Source: Mycolicibacter sinensis (GTDB taxonomy: Bacteria > Actinomycetota > Actinomycetes > Mycobacteriales > Mycobacteriaceae). From it: a stretch of DNA of 44,519 bases. The translations under genes were made by a program, and so were the position numbers. The notes beneath the pieces were generated by a model that was not told where the DNA came from, made no database searches, and saw nothing but the letters and a program-made list of their open reading frames with translations. Position 1 is the stretch's first letter. Every line of letters starts with the position of its first letter. The stretch lies in assembly GCF_001667945.1 (NCBI RefSeq), contig NZ_LZJK01000146.1, positions 1 through 44,519 of the forward strand, read 5' to 3'. Positions 1 to 8,372 of this stretch are shown piece by piece.

Positions 1-159
1 CTTGCCGTCGAGCTTGATCGCCTCGGTGACACCGGGAAGGTTGTAGTTGATCTGCTGGGCCGAGATGGCCAGCGCGACGTTCATCAGGCCCGGGTGTTCT
101 TTCATGTCGCCCTCGGACAGGTAGGCGTCCGAAGCGCCGATGTCCACCGCACCCGCGGC
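1..159. repeat. Near-identical segment shared by the two pstS genes (partner 2035-2193)
   Basis: Bases 1-159 align without gaps to 2035-2193 with three differences (positions 78, 99 and 100). Identity drops abruptly from base 160. A second short block around 251-296 also matches 2285-2330 closely. The flanking pstS sequence is clearly diverged, so the patch looks homogenised by recombination rather than kept by protein constraint alone. Confidence 0.85.
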
Positions 160-453
160 GGCCTGCGAGATGCCGGTGCCCGAACCGGTGCCCTGCGCGG
201 TGATGGTGACGTTGGGATACTTCTGGTGATACGCCGGGCCCCACTGGTTGAACAACGGGTAGAGCAACGTGCTGCCGGTCTCCGACAACGCCACCTCCGA
301 GGAGGCCGGCGTCGTGGCCACACCGCCCGGATGAGCCGATTCCGATGGCGCCGTGTCGGTTTTCCCACCGCAGGAGGCCGCGGCCAGGATCAGCGGCGCG
401 GTGGCCGACAGGGTCAGCATGCGACTCAGCTTGCTTTGACGGCGAGTTTTCAC
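1..453 (-). CDS. pstS: Phosphate-binding lipoprotein PstS (PstS1 type), 3' part outside window
   Basis: This is the N-terminal 151 residues of a periplasmic phosphate-binding lipoprotein of the Pst ABC importer; the rest lies beyond the left edge. A GTG start at 453 is preceded by AAAGGG. The protein opens with a basic stretch, a hydrophobic segment and a lipobox (LAAASC), then the phosphate-binding signature ALSETGSTLLYPLF and a GTGSG loop. It resembles M. tuberculosis PstS1 (38-kDa antigen) more closely than the other pstS at 1339-2433. It follows pstB by 32 bases, as pstS1 follows pstB in H37Rv, so pstC and pstA genes probably lie to the left. The first 159 window bases are almost identical to part of the second pstS. 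Confidence 0.9.
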   Translation of the reverse strand, partial: MKTRRQSKLSRMLTLSATAPLILAAASCGGKTDTAPSESAHPGGVATTPASSEVALSETGSTLLYPLFNQWGPAYHQKYPNVTITAQGTGSGTGISQAAAGAVDIGASDAYLSEGDMKEHPGLMNVALAISAQQINYNLPGVTEAIKLDGK

Positions 454-485
454 GGTGACACCCTTTCGTCGTACCTTGCGATTAC

Positions 486-1292
486 CTAGGCGTGCTCGGC
501 GGACAACTGCCCCCGGGAGAGGTAGCGGACCGTCTCTTGGTGCTGCGGAGACGAGAACAGTTGTGCGGTCGGGCCTTCCTCGACCAGCCGGCCCTCGAAG
601 AAGAACGCGGTGCGGTCTGCGATCCGCGCGGCCTGGGCCAGATCGTGGGTCACCATGATCACCGTCAGCCGGTCGGTCAGCGACGAGATGAGCTGTTCGA
701 TCTTGTCCGTGGTGGTCGGATCCAGTGACGACGTCGGCTCGTCGAGCAGCAGCACGTCGGGGTTGACCGCCAGTGCCCGCGCGGTGCACAGCAGTTGCTG
801 CTGGCCGCCGGAGAGCCGGAACGGGGAGTCTCCGAGGCGGTCCTTGACGGCATCCCAGAGTCCGACCAGCCGCAGCTTCTCTTCCGCAACATCGCGAAAC
901 CGGCTGCGCGGCACCATCTTATGGGCACGCACGCCGGCGACGACGTTGTCCAGGATCGACATCGGGAACGGGTTGGGGCGCTGAAACAGCATGCCGACAC
1001 TGCGCCGCAGTTCCATCAGATCCCGGTCGCCGAAAATGCTTGCCCCGTCGAGCAGGACGTCGCCGCGGTAGCGGTAGCCGGTGACCTTGTCGTTCATCCG
1101 GTTCAGGGTGCGCAGAAACGTCGTTTTGCCCGAACCCGTGGGCCCGAGCAGGGCAGTGATCGCCCGGGCGGGAAACGCCAGATCCACCTCGTCGAGCACG
1201 GTTTTGGCGCCGAAACCCAAGGTGAGACCCACAGCGCGCATTGCTGGAGCGCTGGCATTCCCGGTCTCGCTGTCGAGCCTTTCGGGTGGCAT
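486..1292 (-). CDS. pstB: Phosphate import ATP-binding protein PstB
   Basis: This 268-residue ABC ATPase powers phosphate import by a PstC/PstA permease at the inner face of the membrane. It shows Walker A (GPTGSGKTT, about residues 50-58), the Q-loop region FQRPNPFPMS typical of PstB, the signature LSGGQQQ, Walker B (LLLDEP) and the switch His in VTHDL. The N-terminal leader of about 20 residues before the ABC core matches Rv0933-type PstB. The gene lies between two pstS genes on the same strand, 46 bases after one and 32 bases before the other, so the three probably form one transcript. I chose the ATG at 1292; an internal ATG about 18 codons later is possible. Confidence 0.95.
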   Translation of the reverse strand: MPPERLDSETGNASAPAMRAVGLTLGFGAKTVLDEVDLAFPARAITALLGPTGSGKTTFLRTLNRMNDKVTGYRYRGDVLLDGASIFGDRDLMELRRSVGMLFQRPNPFPMSILDNVVAGVRAHKMVPRSRFRDVAEEKLRLVGLWDAVKDRLGDSPFRLSGGQQQLLCTARALAVNPDVLLLDEPTSSLDPTTTDKIEQLISSLTDRLTVIMVTHDLAQAARIADRTAFFFEGRLVEEGPTAQLFSSPQHQETVRYLSRGQLSAEHA

Positions 1293-1338
1293 CGGCGCTT
1301 ATGTTACGTCCGGTTCCTGCGGATCGGTTGTCAAAGCC

Positions 1339-2433
1339 TCAATGAGCGGCGCCGATTTTGGCGATCTGGGCCTGCGACTGTTTGGCGACGGCGTCGGGCA
1401 GCGGCTGCAGGTGCACCTTGTCGAGGAAGCTGGGAGAGCTGCCGTCGGTGACGGCCCAGTGCAGGAAGGCCTGCAGCGCTTGGGCGGTGGCTTTATCCCT
1501 GGTGGCTTTCGGCGTGACGTTGACGATCGCGTACTCGTAGTTGACGATCGGGTAGGCGTCGGGGGCGGGGCCGTTGATCAGCGAGACGGCCTGGTTGTCG
1601 GGGGTCTGGTCGGCGAAGCCGGCCGCGGCGGCCTGGATGCCTTTGGCGTCGGGCAACAGATAGTGGCCGGCCGCGTTGGCCAACTGCGCCGTGCCGAGGC
1701 GATGAGCGCGCGCCTCATCCTGCTGGCTGATGCTGACATAGGCGATGCAGCCGGGATTGGCGGCGCAGCCGGTCACCATGGCGCCGTTGCCGTTCTCGCC
1801 CAGCGCCCCGGGCACTGCGGGGAAGTCCACGGTGGTGCCGAAACCGGGGGCTTTGCCCCAGCCGTCGGGGTCTTGTTTGGACAGGTACTGGGTGAACAAG
1901 AAGGTGTCGCCGGAGCCGTCGGAGCGGTGCAGTGGCACCACCGGGGTGTCGGGCAGGTTCAGCCCGGGGTTGAGCGCGGTGATCTGTGGGTCGTTCCAGG
2001 TTTTCACCGTGCCGGAGTACATGGCGGCCAGCACCTTGCCGTCGAGCTTGATCGCCTCGGTGACACCGGGAAGGTTGTAGTTGATCTGCTGGGCCGAGAT
2101 GGCCAGCGCGATGTTCATCAGGCCCGGGTGTTGCTTCATGTCGCCCTCGGACAGGTAGGCGTCCGAAGCGCCGATGTCCACCGCACCCGCGGCTACCTGG
2201 GCGATACCCGCACCAGACCCGCCGTCCTGAGTGCTGATCGTGACGTGGGGGTGCTGCTGTTGGTAGGCCGGACCCCACTCGCTGAACAACGGATAGAGCA
2301 ACGTGCTGCCGGTCTCCGACAACGCCACCGGCATCGCATCGGTGTCGCCGGTGGTGGCCGATCCGCACGCCGCGGCGCCCAGCAGCACTGTGGCGGTGAG
2401 CAACCCGGTGAGGCGTGTCCGTCGAGACCGCAT
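1339..2433 (-). CDS. pstS: Phosphate-binding lipoprotein PstS, second copy upstream of pstB
   Basis: A 364-residue PstS1-type phosphate-binding lipoprotein. Residues 1-23 form a lipoprotein signal (MRSRRTRL, hydrophobic core, lipobox LGAAAC). The mature part has ALSETGSTLLYPLF, a GGSGAGI loop, HRSDGSGDTFLFTQYL and GENGNGAMV, the segments that cradle phosphate in this family. In H37Rv the order is pstB-pstS1-pstC1-pstA2 with no pstS directly before pstB, so this looks like an extra copy. It starts 49 bases from the divergent PstS2-like gene, so both promoters must share that short gap. Part of it (2035-2193) is nearly identical to the edge copy. Confidence 0.92.
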   Translation of the reverse strand: MRSRRTRLTGLLTATVLLGAAACGSATTGDTDAMPVALSETGSTLLYPLFSEWGPAYQQQHPHVTISTQDGGSGAGIAQVAAGAVDIGASDAYLSEGDMKQHPGLMNIALAISAQQINYNLPGVTEAIKLDGKVLAAMYSGTVKTWNDPQITALNPGLNLPDTPVVPLHRSDGSGDTFLFTQYLSKQDPDGWGKAPGFGTTVDFPAVPGALGENGNGAMVTGCAANPGCIAYVSISQQDEARAHRLGTAQLANAAGHYLLPDAKGIQAAAAGFADQTPDNQAVSLINGPAPDAYPIVNYEYAIVNVTPKATRDKATAQALQAFLHWAVTDGSSPSFLDKVHLQPLPDAVAKQSQAQIAKIGAAH

Positions 2434-2482
2434 CGAGCAATGCTACGTCCGCCTGCTGGGCGCCGCGGTAAGGTTTTGAGCT

Positions 2483-3601
2483 GTGAAACCCGGCCGATGG
2501 ACCGTGTTGGTGGCGCTGCTCATCGTTGGTGCACTGACGGTTTCGGCATGCGGCGGCCACGCCGGTGATTCCGGTTCGGCGGAAGGCCCGGCGTCATCGG
2601 TGGACTGTGGCGGCAAGCAGGAACTGCACGCCAGCGGCTCCACCGCCCAGGAGAACGCCATCGAGCAATTCGTCTACGCCTACATCCGGGCGTGCCCGGG
2701 CCACACCCTGGACTACAACGCCAACGGTTCGGGCGCCGGGGTGGACGAGTTCGTGTCCAACGAAACCGATCTCGCCGGATCAGACGTGGCGCTGGACCCC
2801 TCCAAGGGCCAGCCGGAACGCGCTGCTGAGCGGTGCGGTTCACCGGCGTGGGACCTGCCGATCGTGTTCGGCCCGATTGCGGTCACCTATCACATCAGCG
2901 GAGTCAACTCCCTGAGCCTGGACGGCCCTACCCTGGCGAAGATCTTCAACGGCACGATCGGCAGCTGGGACAACCCCGCCATCAAGGCGCTCAACGCGGG
3001 TGTGCCGCTGCCCTCGACGCCCATCCATGTGGTCTACCGGAGCGACAAGTCGGGAACCACCGCCAATTTCCAAAAGTATCTCGATGGTGCCTCCGATGGC
3101 GCGTGGACCGGCGGAACCAGCGAGATGTTCAACGGCGGTGTCGGTGAAGGCGCCGCTGGGAACAACGGCACGTCGGCGGCGCTGCAGAACACCGATGGCT
3201 CGATCACCTACAACGAGTGGTCGTTCGCGGTCGGCAAGCAGCTGCCGATGGCGCAGATCATCACGTCGGCGGGGCCGAAGCCGGTCTCGATCTCCGCGGA
3301 CTCGGTCGGCAAGACGATCGCCGGGGCCAAGTTCGCGTCGCCGGCCGGACAGCCCAATGACCTGGTGCTGGACACGTCGTCGTTCTACAAGCCGACCGAG
3401 GCGGGCGCCTATCCGATCGTGCTGGCGACGTACGAGATCGTCTGCTCGAAGTACCCCGACGCCGCCACCGGCGCAGCCGTCAAGGCGTTCATGCAGGCGG
3501 CGATCGGCCCCGGCCAGGACGGACTTGACCAGTACGGCTCCATTCCGTTGCCGGATTCCTTCAAATCGAAGCTTCTGGCGGCGGTAAACGCCATTTCGTG
3601 A
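2483..3601 (+). CDS. pstS2: Phosphate-binding lipoprotein, PstS2 type
   Basis: A 372-residue phosphate-binding lipoprotein of the high-affinity Pst system. It starts with GTG at 2483, has a hydrophobic signal and the lipobox VSAC, then the ligand loops ASGSTAQ, NANGSGAG and YRSDKSGTT. Its C-terminus (GLDQYGSIPLP, AAVNAIS) matches remembered M. tuberculosis PstS2 (Rv0932c) closely, and it differs from the two PstS1-type copies. It diverges from the leftward pst genes and ends 91 bases before the likely start of the first kinase gene, as pstS2 precedes pknD in H37Rv. It could therefore feed phosphate status to the kinase locus; that is inference. Confidence 0.93.
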   Translation: MKPGRWTVLVALLIVGALTVSACGGHAGDSGSAEGPASSVDCGGKQELHASGSTAQENAIEQFVYAYIRACPGHTLDYNANGSGAGVDEFVSNETDLAGSDVALDPSKGQPERAAERCGSPAWDLPIVFGPIAVTYHISGVNSLSLDGPTLAKIFNGTIGSWDNPAIKALNAGVPLPSTPIHVVYRSDKSGTTANFQKYLDGASDGAWTGGTSEMFNGGVGEGAAGNNGTSAALQNTDGSITYNEWSFAVGKQLPMAQIITSAGPKPVSISADSVGKTIAGAKFASPAGQPNDLVLDTSSFYKPTEAGAYPIVLATYEIVCSKYPDAATGAAVKAFMQAAIGPGQDGLDQYGSIPLPDSFKSKLLAAVNAIS

Positions 3602-3692
3602 CTTCGGGGTGACGCCGGTTAGGCTGGTAGGCAGGTCTTTCGCCGCGGATTCGCGGCACCGGGGTGCTGGTGAGGCGAAGGGAGCGTCGTCG

Positions 3693-5642
3693 GTGAACAA
3701 CACCGAGCCGGGTTCGCGGGCGGGGTCGCGGTTCGGCCCCTACCGGCTTGAGCGTTTGCTGGGTCACGGCGTCGTGGGTGAGGTCTACCGGGCCGAAGAC
3801 ACCCGCACCGACGAGATGGTGGCGCTGAGACTGATCGCCGAGTCGTTCTCCGGCGACGAGGCGTTCCGCGGCCGGCTGGAGGACGAGGCCGAAGCGGCCG
3901 GTCAGCTGACCGAGCCCCACGTGGTGCCTATCCAGGCCTACGGCGAGATCGACGACGTGCTCTACCTCGAGACCGCCCTGATCGACGGCACCGACCTGGC
4001 CACCGTATTGGCGGACGGCGGGCCGTTGAGCCCGCCGCGCGCGGTGGCGATCGTGCGGCAGATCGCCGCGGCGCTGGACGCGGCGCACAACGCCGACGTC
4101 ACCCACCGTGATGTCAAGCCCGCCAACATCCTGCTCACCGGCGACGACCTGGCCTACCTGATGGACTTCGGGGTGGCCGCGGCCATCCCGGATCCGGGCA
4201 CCCGGCCCGACCCGGCGACCAGCGCCGTGCATTACATGGCTCCCGAACGCCTGACCGGCGAGCAGGTCACCCACCTCGCCGACATCTACTCGCTGGCCTG
4301 CGTGCTGGCCGCGTGCCTGACCGGAGCGCCTCCGTTCTCCTCCGGCACCCTCGACGACGCGGTCGAAGAACGCCGGACCACGTTGCCCCCATGTCCCAGC
4401 AAGCTGCGCCCGGGGCGCGTCCCGGCGGCCATCGACGATGTGCTGGCCCGCGGATTGGCCAACAAACCCGAGGATCGCTACAGCAGCGCCGGTGAGCTGG
4501 CCGCGGCCGCCTACCAGGCGCTGACCGAGCCCGAACGCCACCAGGTGGCCAGGATCCTGCGGCGAGGCGAGCCCGCCCTGCATCTGCCCGGCGGCCTGGA
4601 AGCCGAGACCCGGGCCGACTCCCGCCCCGCCGCCCGTACCGCGGGCCCCGGGGACGCCGTGCCGCAGCCGGTGCCGTTCCCGGTGTCGCCGCTGCTAGGT
4701 GCCGAACTGCGCAGCGCGAACCCGGCCAGGTCCACCCCGCCCATGCCGTCCCGGCTCCGGCAACTGCCGCGCAAGCCGGTGCTGGCGGCGGCCGCGGCGC
4801 TCGCCGCGGTGACCGTGGTGGCCGGCATCGGCCACCTGGTCAGCCGCCCGTCGTCGGCGTCGGCGGTGGCCTCGCCCCCACAGCAGGTGCTGTCGTTCAC
4901 CAACCTGGACTACCGGCTCTCCCCGGGCGGGGTGGCGCTGGACGGCGACGGCAACGTCTATGTCACCAGCGAAGGCATGCGCGGGCGAGTGGTGAAACTG
5001 GCGGCCGGCTCGGATGACACCACGGTCCTGCCGTTCAGTGACCAGTATCAGCCGCGCGGGCTGGTCGTCGACGACGGCGGCAATGTGTACTTCTCCGACG
5101 TGAACAACCGGGTGGTCAAGCTGGCGGCCGGTTCCGAGGCGCACACGGTGCTGCCGTTCGCCGGTCTGGACGATCCCAGCGGGGTAGCGGTGGATTCCGA
5201 CGGCAACGTCTACGTCGCCGACCGGGGCGCCGACATGGTGGTGCGGCTGGAACCGGGCTCGAACATCCAGACCGTGCTGCCGTTCGCCGGCCTCAACAAG
5301 CCCAGCGGGGTGGCGGTGGACTCCGCCGGCAACGTCTACGTCGCCGACACCGGCAACAACCGGGTGCTCAAGCTGCTGGCCGCGGCAGGCGAACAGATCA
5401 TATTGCCGTTCGCCGGCATCGTCTCCCCACGAGGAATCGCCGTGGACGACGCCGGCGACGTCTACGTCACCGAGCACAGCCGCAACAAGGTGGTGAAACT
5501 GGCTGCCGACGCCGCGATCCCGGAGGTGTTGCCGTTCACCGGCCTCAACGCGCCGCTGGATGTGGCCGTCGACAAGCACGGCCACGTCTACGTCGCCGAC
5601 CGCGGTAACGACCGGGTCGTCATGGTGGACGCGAACCGATGA
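3693..5642 (+). CDS. PknD-like membrane receptor kinase homologue, probable pseudokinase
   Basis: A 649-residue paralogue of PknD: intracellular kinase fold (about 15-275), proline-rich linker, one membrane segment (about 365-390) and an outer six-bladed NHL beta-propeller. I chose GTG 3693, which has GAAGGGAG upstream, over a start 28 codons earlier. The glycine loop (GHGVVGEV), HRDVKPAN (Asp140), DFG (Asp158) and APE are present. However, the ATP-anchoring VAIK lysine is Arg46 (VALRL, codon 3828-3830), the activation loop is one residue shorter than in PknD, and the P+1 Gly-Thr is Ser-Ala (SAVHYMAPE). Catalysis is probably weak or absent. It may act as a sensor or allosteric partner of the intact kinase just downstream. 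Confidence 0.85.
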   Translation: MNNTEPGSRAGSRFGPYRLERLLGHGVVGEVYRAEDTRTDEMVALRLIAESFSGDEAFRGRLEDEAEAAGQLTEPHVVPIQAYGEIDDVLYLETALIDGTDLATVLADGGPLSPPRAVAIVRQIAAALDAAHNADVTHRDVKPANILLTGDDLAYLMDFGVAAAIPDPGTRPDPATSAVHYMAPERLTGEQVTHLADIYSLACVLAACLTGAPPFSSGTLDDAVEERRTTLPPCPSKLRPGRVPAAIDDVLARGLANKPEDRYSSAGELAAAAYQALTEPERHQVARILRRGEPALHLPGGLEAETRADSRPAARTAGPGDAVPQPVPFPVSPLLGAELRSANPARSTPPMPSRLRQLPRKPVLAAAAALAAVTVVAGIGHLVSRPSSASAVASPPQQVLSFTNLDYRLSPGGVALDGDGNVYVTSEGMRGRVVKLAAGSDDTTVLPFSDQYQPRGLVVDDGGNVYFSDVNNRVVKLAAGSEAHTVLPFAGLDDPSGVAVDSDGNVYVADRGADMVVRLEPGSNIQTVLPFAGLNKPSGVAVDSAGNVYVADTGNNRVLKLLAAAGEQIILPFAGIVSPRGIAVDDAGDVYVTEHSRNKVVKLAADAAIPEVLPFTGLNAPLDVAVDKHGHVYVADRGNDRVVMVDANR

Positions 5643-5648
5643 GGACCG

Positions 5649-7577
5649 GTGTATAACGGCGGCCCCGGGTCGCGAGCCGGTTCCCACTTCGGGCACTACC
5701 GGCTGATCCGCCTGCTCGGCAGCGGCGGGATGGGTGAGGTCTACGAGGCCGAGGACACCCGCAAGCACCGGATGGTGGCGTTGAAGCTGATCTCGCCGCA
5801 ACTCTCCGACGACCCGGTTCTGCACGCCCGGCTGCGGCGTGAGGCCGACACCGCCGGGCGGCTCACCGAACCGCACGTGGTGCCCATCCACGACTACGGC
5901 GAGATCGACGGACAGTTCTACGTGGAGATGCGCCTGATCGAAGGCGACTCACTGCGCACCCTGCTCAACCGGCAGGGCCCGCTCAGCCCCGCCCGGGCGG
6001 TGGCGCTGATCCGCCAGGTCGCCGCTGCGTTGGACGCCGCCCACGCCGCGCAGATCATGCACCGCGACGTCAAGCCCGAAAACATCCTGGTGACCGGGGA
6101 CGACTTCGTCTACCTGGTGGATTTCGGTATCGCCCGCGCGGCCACCGACCCGGGGTTGACTCAGATCGGTACCGCGGTGGGCACCTACAACTACATGGCC
6201 CCGGAACGGTTCACCGGCGGCGACGTCACCTACCGCGCCGACATCTACTCGCTGGCCTGCGTGCTCGGTGAGTGTCTGACCGGCACACCGCCGTACCGGG
6301 CCGACAGCATCGAGCGGATGATCGCCGCGCACCTGACCGAACCCGCCCCGCGGCCCAGCGCGCAGCGCCCGGGCAGTGTCCCGCCGGCCTTCGACCAGGT
6401 GATCGCCCGGGGGATGGCCAAACGGCCCGAGGACCGCTACCGCAGCGCCGGCGAGCTGGCCGCCGCCGCCCACGACGCCCTCACCGGCCCGCAACAGGAT
6501 CAGGCGGCCACCATCATCCGGCACAGCGAAGAAGCGGCCTTCGGCCCCGCACCGGCCGCTCCGGTTGCCCCGGTTGCCCCGGCCGCTCAGGTCACCGGCT
6601 GGCGCGACCGGCCCGCACCGCAACCACCGACGGTGCGCCGGCCGGCGGCCTACGCGCCGCCGCCGGCGTCCTCGCGGCTCGGCCGCCGGCGCGGGGGCCC
6701 CGGCGGGCAGCGCCCGGCGGTGCTGGTCGCCGCGATCCTGGCGTTGGTCACGGTGGTCGGCGTGGTCGGCTACCTGATCGCGCGGCCGTCGCACCCGTCG
6801 GCGGCGGCGCCGGCCGGCCAGAGCGAGCTGCAGTTCACCGGCATCAACTTCCGGCTCTCCCCGAGCGGGGTGGCGCTGGACTCCGACGGCAACGTCTACG
6901 TCGCCAGCCAGGGCATGTACGGGCGGGTGGTCAAGCTGGCGGCCGGATCCACCGCGCCGACCGTGCTGCCGTTCAGCGGGCTCTACCAGCCGCAGGGCGT
7001 CGCGGTCGACAACAACGGCACCGTCTACGTCTCGGACTTCAACAATCGGGTGGTGAAGCTGTCGGCCGGCTCCAACGACCAGGTGGTGCTGCCGTTCAAC
7101 GGGCTGAGTTACCCCGAGGGCCTGGCGGTCGACTCCGGCGGCAACGTCTACGTCGCCGACCGCGGAAACGACCGGGTGGTCGAGTTGGCGTCCGGCTCGA
7201 ACACCCAGACGGTGCTGCCGTTCAGCGGCCTCAACAACCCCGACGGGGTGGCGGTGGACGGTTCCGGGACCGTCTATGTGACCGACACCGACAACAACCG
7301 GGTGCTCAAGCTGGCGGCCGGGTCCACCGATCAGGTGGTGCTGCCGTTCCCCGGGCTCGCGGTGCCGTGGGGCATCACGGTCGACTCCGGTGCCAACGTC
7401 TACGTCACCGAGCACGACGGCAACAAGGTACTCAAGCTGCCGGCCGGGGCCACCGAGCCGACCACCCTGGCGTTCACCGGGCTCAACACCCCGTTGGATG
7501 TCGCGGTGAGCAAGGACAACACGGTCTATGTGGCCGACCGCGGCAACAACCGGGTGGTGCGGCTCGCCCCGGGCTGA
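5649..7577 (+). CDS. pknD: Serine/threonine protein kinase PknD
   Basis: A 642-residue transmembrane Ser/Thr kinase orthologous to M. tuberculosis PknD (664 residues). The kinase domain (about 15-275) has an intact glycine loop (GSGGMGEV), VALK lysine 46, HRDVKPEN, DFG, an activation loop TQIGTAVGTYNYMAPE with phosphorylatable threonines, and APE. An Ala/Pro-rich linker leads to a membrane segment (about 357-378) and six NHL repeats forming the extracellular propeller. The GTG start lies 6 bases after the upstream paralogue's stop, with GAGGA spanning the gap, so the two are probably co-translated. The pst genes next door support the family link between PknD and phosphate supply. Confidence 0.93.
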   Translation: MYNGGPGSRAGSHFGHYRLIRLLGSGGMGEVYEAEDTRKHRMVALKLISPQLSDDPVLHARLRREADTAGRLTEPHVVPIHDYGEIDGQFYVEMRLIEGDSLRTLLNRQGPLSPARAVALIRQVAAALDAAHAAQIMHRDVKPENILVTGDDFVYLVDFGIARAATDPGLTQIGTAVGTYNYMAPERFTGGDVTYRADIYSLACVLGECLTGTPPYRADSIERMIAAHLTEPAPRPSAQRPGSVPPAFDQVIARGMAKRPEDRYRSAGELAAAAHDALTGPQQDQAATIIRHSEEAAFGPAPAAPVAPVAPAAQVTGWRDRPAPQPPTVRRPAAYAPPPASSRLGRRRGGPGGQRPAVLVAAILALVTVVGVVGYLIARPSHPSAAAPAGQSELQFTGINFRLSPSGVALDSDGNVYVASQGMYGRVVKLAAGSTAPTVLPFSGLYQPQGVAVDNNGTVYVSDFNNRVVKLSAGSNDQVVLPFNGLSYPEGLAVDSGGNVYVADRGNDRVVELASGSNTQTVLPFSGLNNPDGVAVDGSGTVYVTDTDNNRVLKLAAGSTDQVVLPFPGLAVPWGITVDSGANVYVTEHDGNKVLKLPAGATEPTTLAFTGLNTPLDVAVSKDNTVYVADRGNNRVVRLAPG

Positions 7578-7646
7578 GCCGGTCGTGCCGGTGTGACGTG
7601 CGTCCGGCGGCCGTGCCCCGTCGCCGATCGGCGGTAGCATTTTCGT

Positions 7647-8372
7647 GTGGACAGTCGCGTGGCGGGCCCAGAGGTCGGCCTGACCAATCCGGTCATCGAC
7701 GCAGCGGCCGTCCACCCTCCCGAGCACGATCACGCCGGGCACCGCCATGCGGTTCGCCCGGTGCTCGATGCCGGCTGGCACCGCGCCGCCAGGTGGGCTC
7801 GCCGGCTCGCCTGGGTCAGCCTGGTGGTGGTGGGGTTCGAAGGCGTAGTAGGCCTGTGGCAGGGCTTGGCCGCCGGCTCGATCGCGCTGACCGGCTGGGC
7901 GCTGGGCGCCATTCCCGAAGCGTTGGCCGGGGCGATCGTGATCTGGCGGTTCACCGGCGCACGTACGCTGTCGCCGACGGCCGAGCGCCGCGCCCAGATC
8001 GGGGTGGCGGTGTCGTTCTGGATCAACGCCCCCTACATCGCGGCCGAATCGGTACGCCACCTGTTGGGCGACCACCGCACCGAGAGCAGCGTCCTGGGAA
8101 TCGCGATCACCGCTGTGGCGGTGCTGGTGATGCCGATTCTGGGCCGCGCGCAGCGCCGGCTCGGCACCCGGCTGAGTTCGGCGGCCACCGTCGGCGAAGG
8201 CGTGCAGAACTACCTGTGCGCGATCCAGGCCGCCGCGGTGCTGGTCGGGTTGACACTCACCGCGCAGTGGTCGGGGGGATGGTGGCTGGATCCGCTGATC
8301 GGCCTGGGGGTGGCCGCGGTGTCGGTATGGCAGGGCTTCCGGTCCTGGCGGGGCGAGGGCTGCGGCTGCTAA
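7647..8372 (+). CDS. Cation-efflux-like integral membrane protein (Rv3271c type)
   Basis: A 241-residue membrane protein with several hydrophobic segments (about 52-75, 82-102, 122-142, 150-170, 188-205, 212-230) and a His-rich N-terminus (EHDHAGHRH). The layout recalls the transmembrane half of CDF metal transporters, but the usual cytoplasmic domain is missing and the protein ends in Gly-Cys-Gly-Cys. In H37Rv the neighbour of ctpC (Rv3271c) is a similar integral membrane protein. Its stop overlaps the stop of the convergent ctpC gene. A role in metal handling is inferred from the His/Cys ends and the ctpC neighbour. This is the first gene past the synteny jump from pknD. Confidence 0.75.
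   Translation: MDSRVAGPEVGLTNPVIDAAAVHPPEHDHAGHRHAVRPVLDAGWHRAARWARRLAWVSLVVVGFEGVVGLWQGLAAGSIALTGWALGAIPEALAGAIVIWRFTGARTLSPTAERRAQIGVAVSFWINAPYIAAESVRHLLGDHRTESSVLGIAITAVAVLVMPILGRAQRRLGTRLSSAATVGEGVQNYLCAIQAAAVLVGLTLTAQWSGGWWLDPLIGLGVAAVSVWQGFRSWRGEGCGC

Noticed and set aside
4915..7577. Repeated DNA blocks in both kinase genes, considered as a CRISPR-like or tandem repeat array.
   Set aside because: The spacing of about 120 bases follows codons of the NHL blades, without unique spacers or exact repeats; it is coding repetition.
5949..8075. Long open frame on the minus strand (708 codons) opposite pknD and the membrane protein gene.
   Set aside because: It mirrors GC-rich codon structure of the plus-strand genes; its translation is Arg/Gly/His-rich with no domain, while the plus strand shows clear kinase and NHL motifs.
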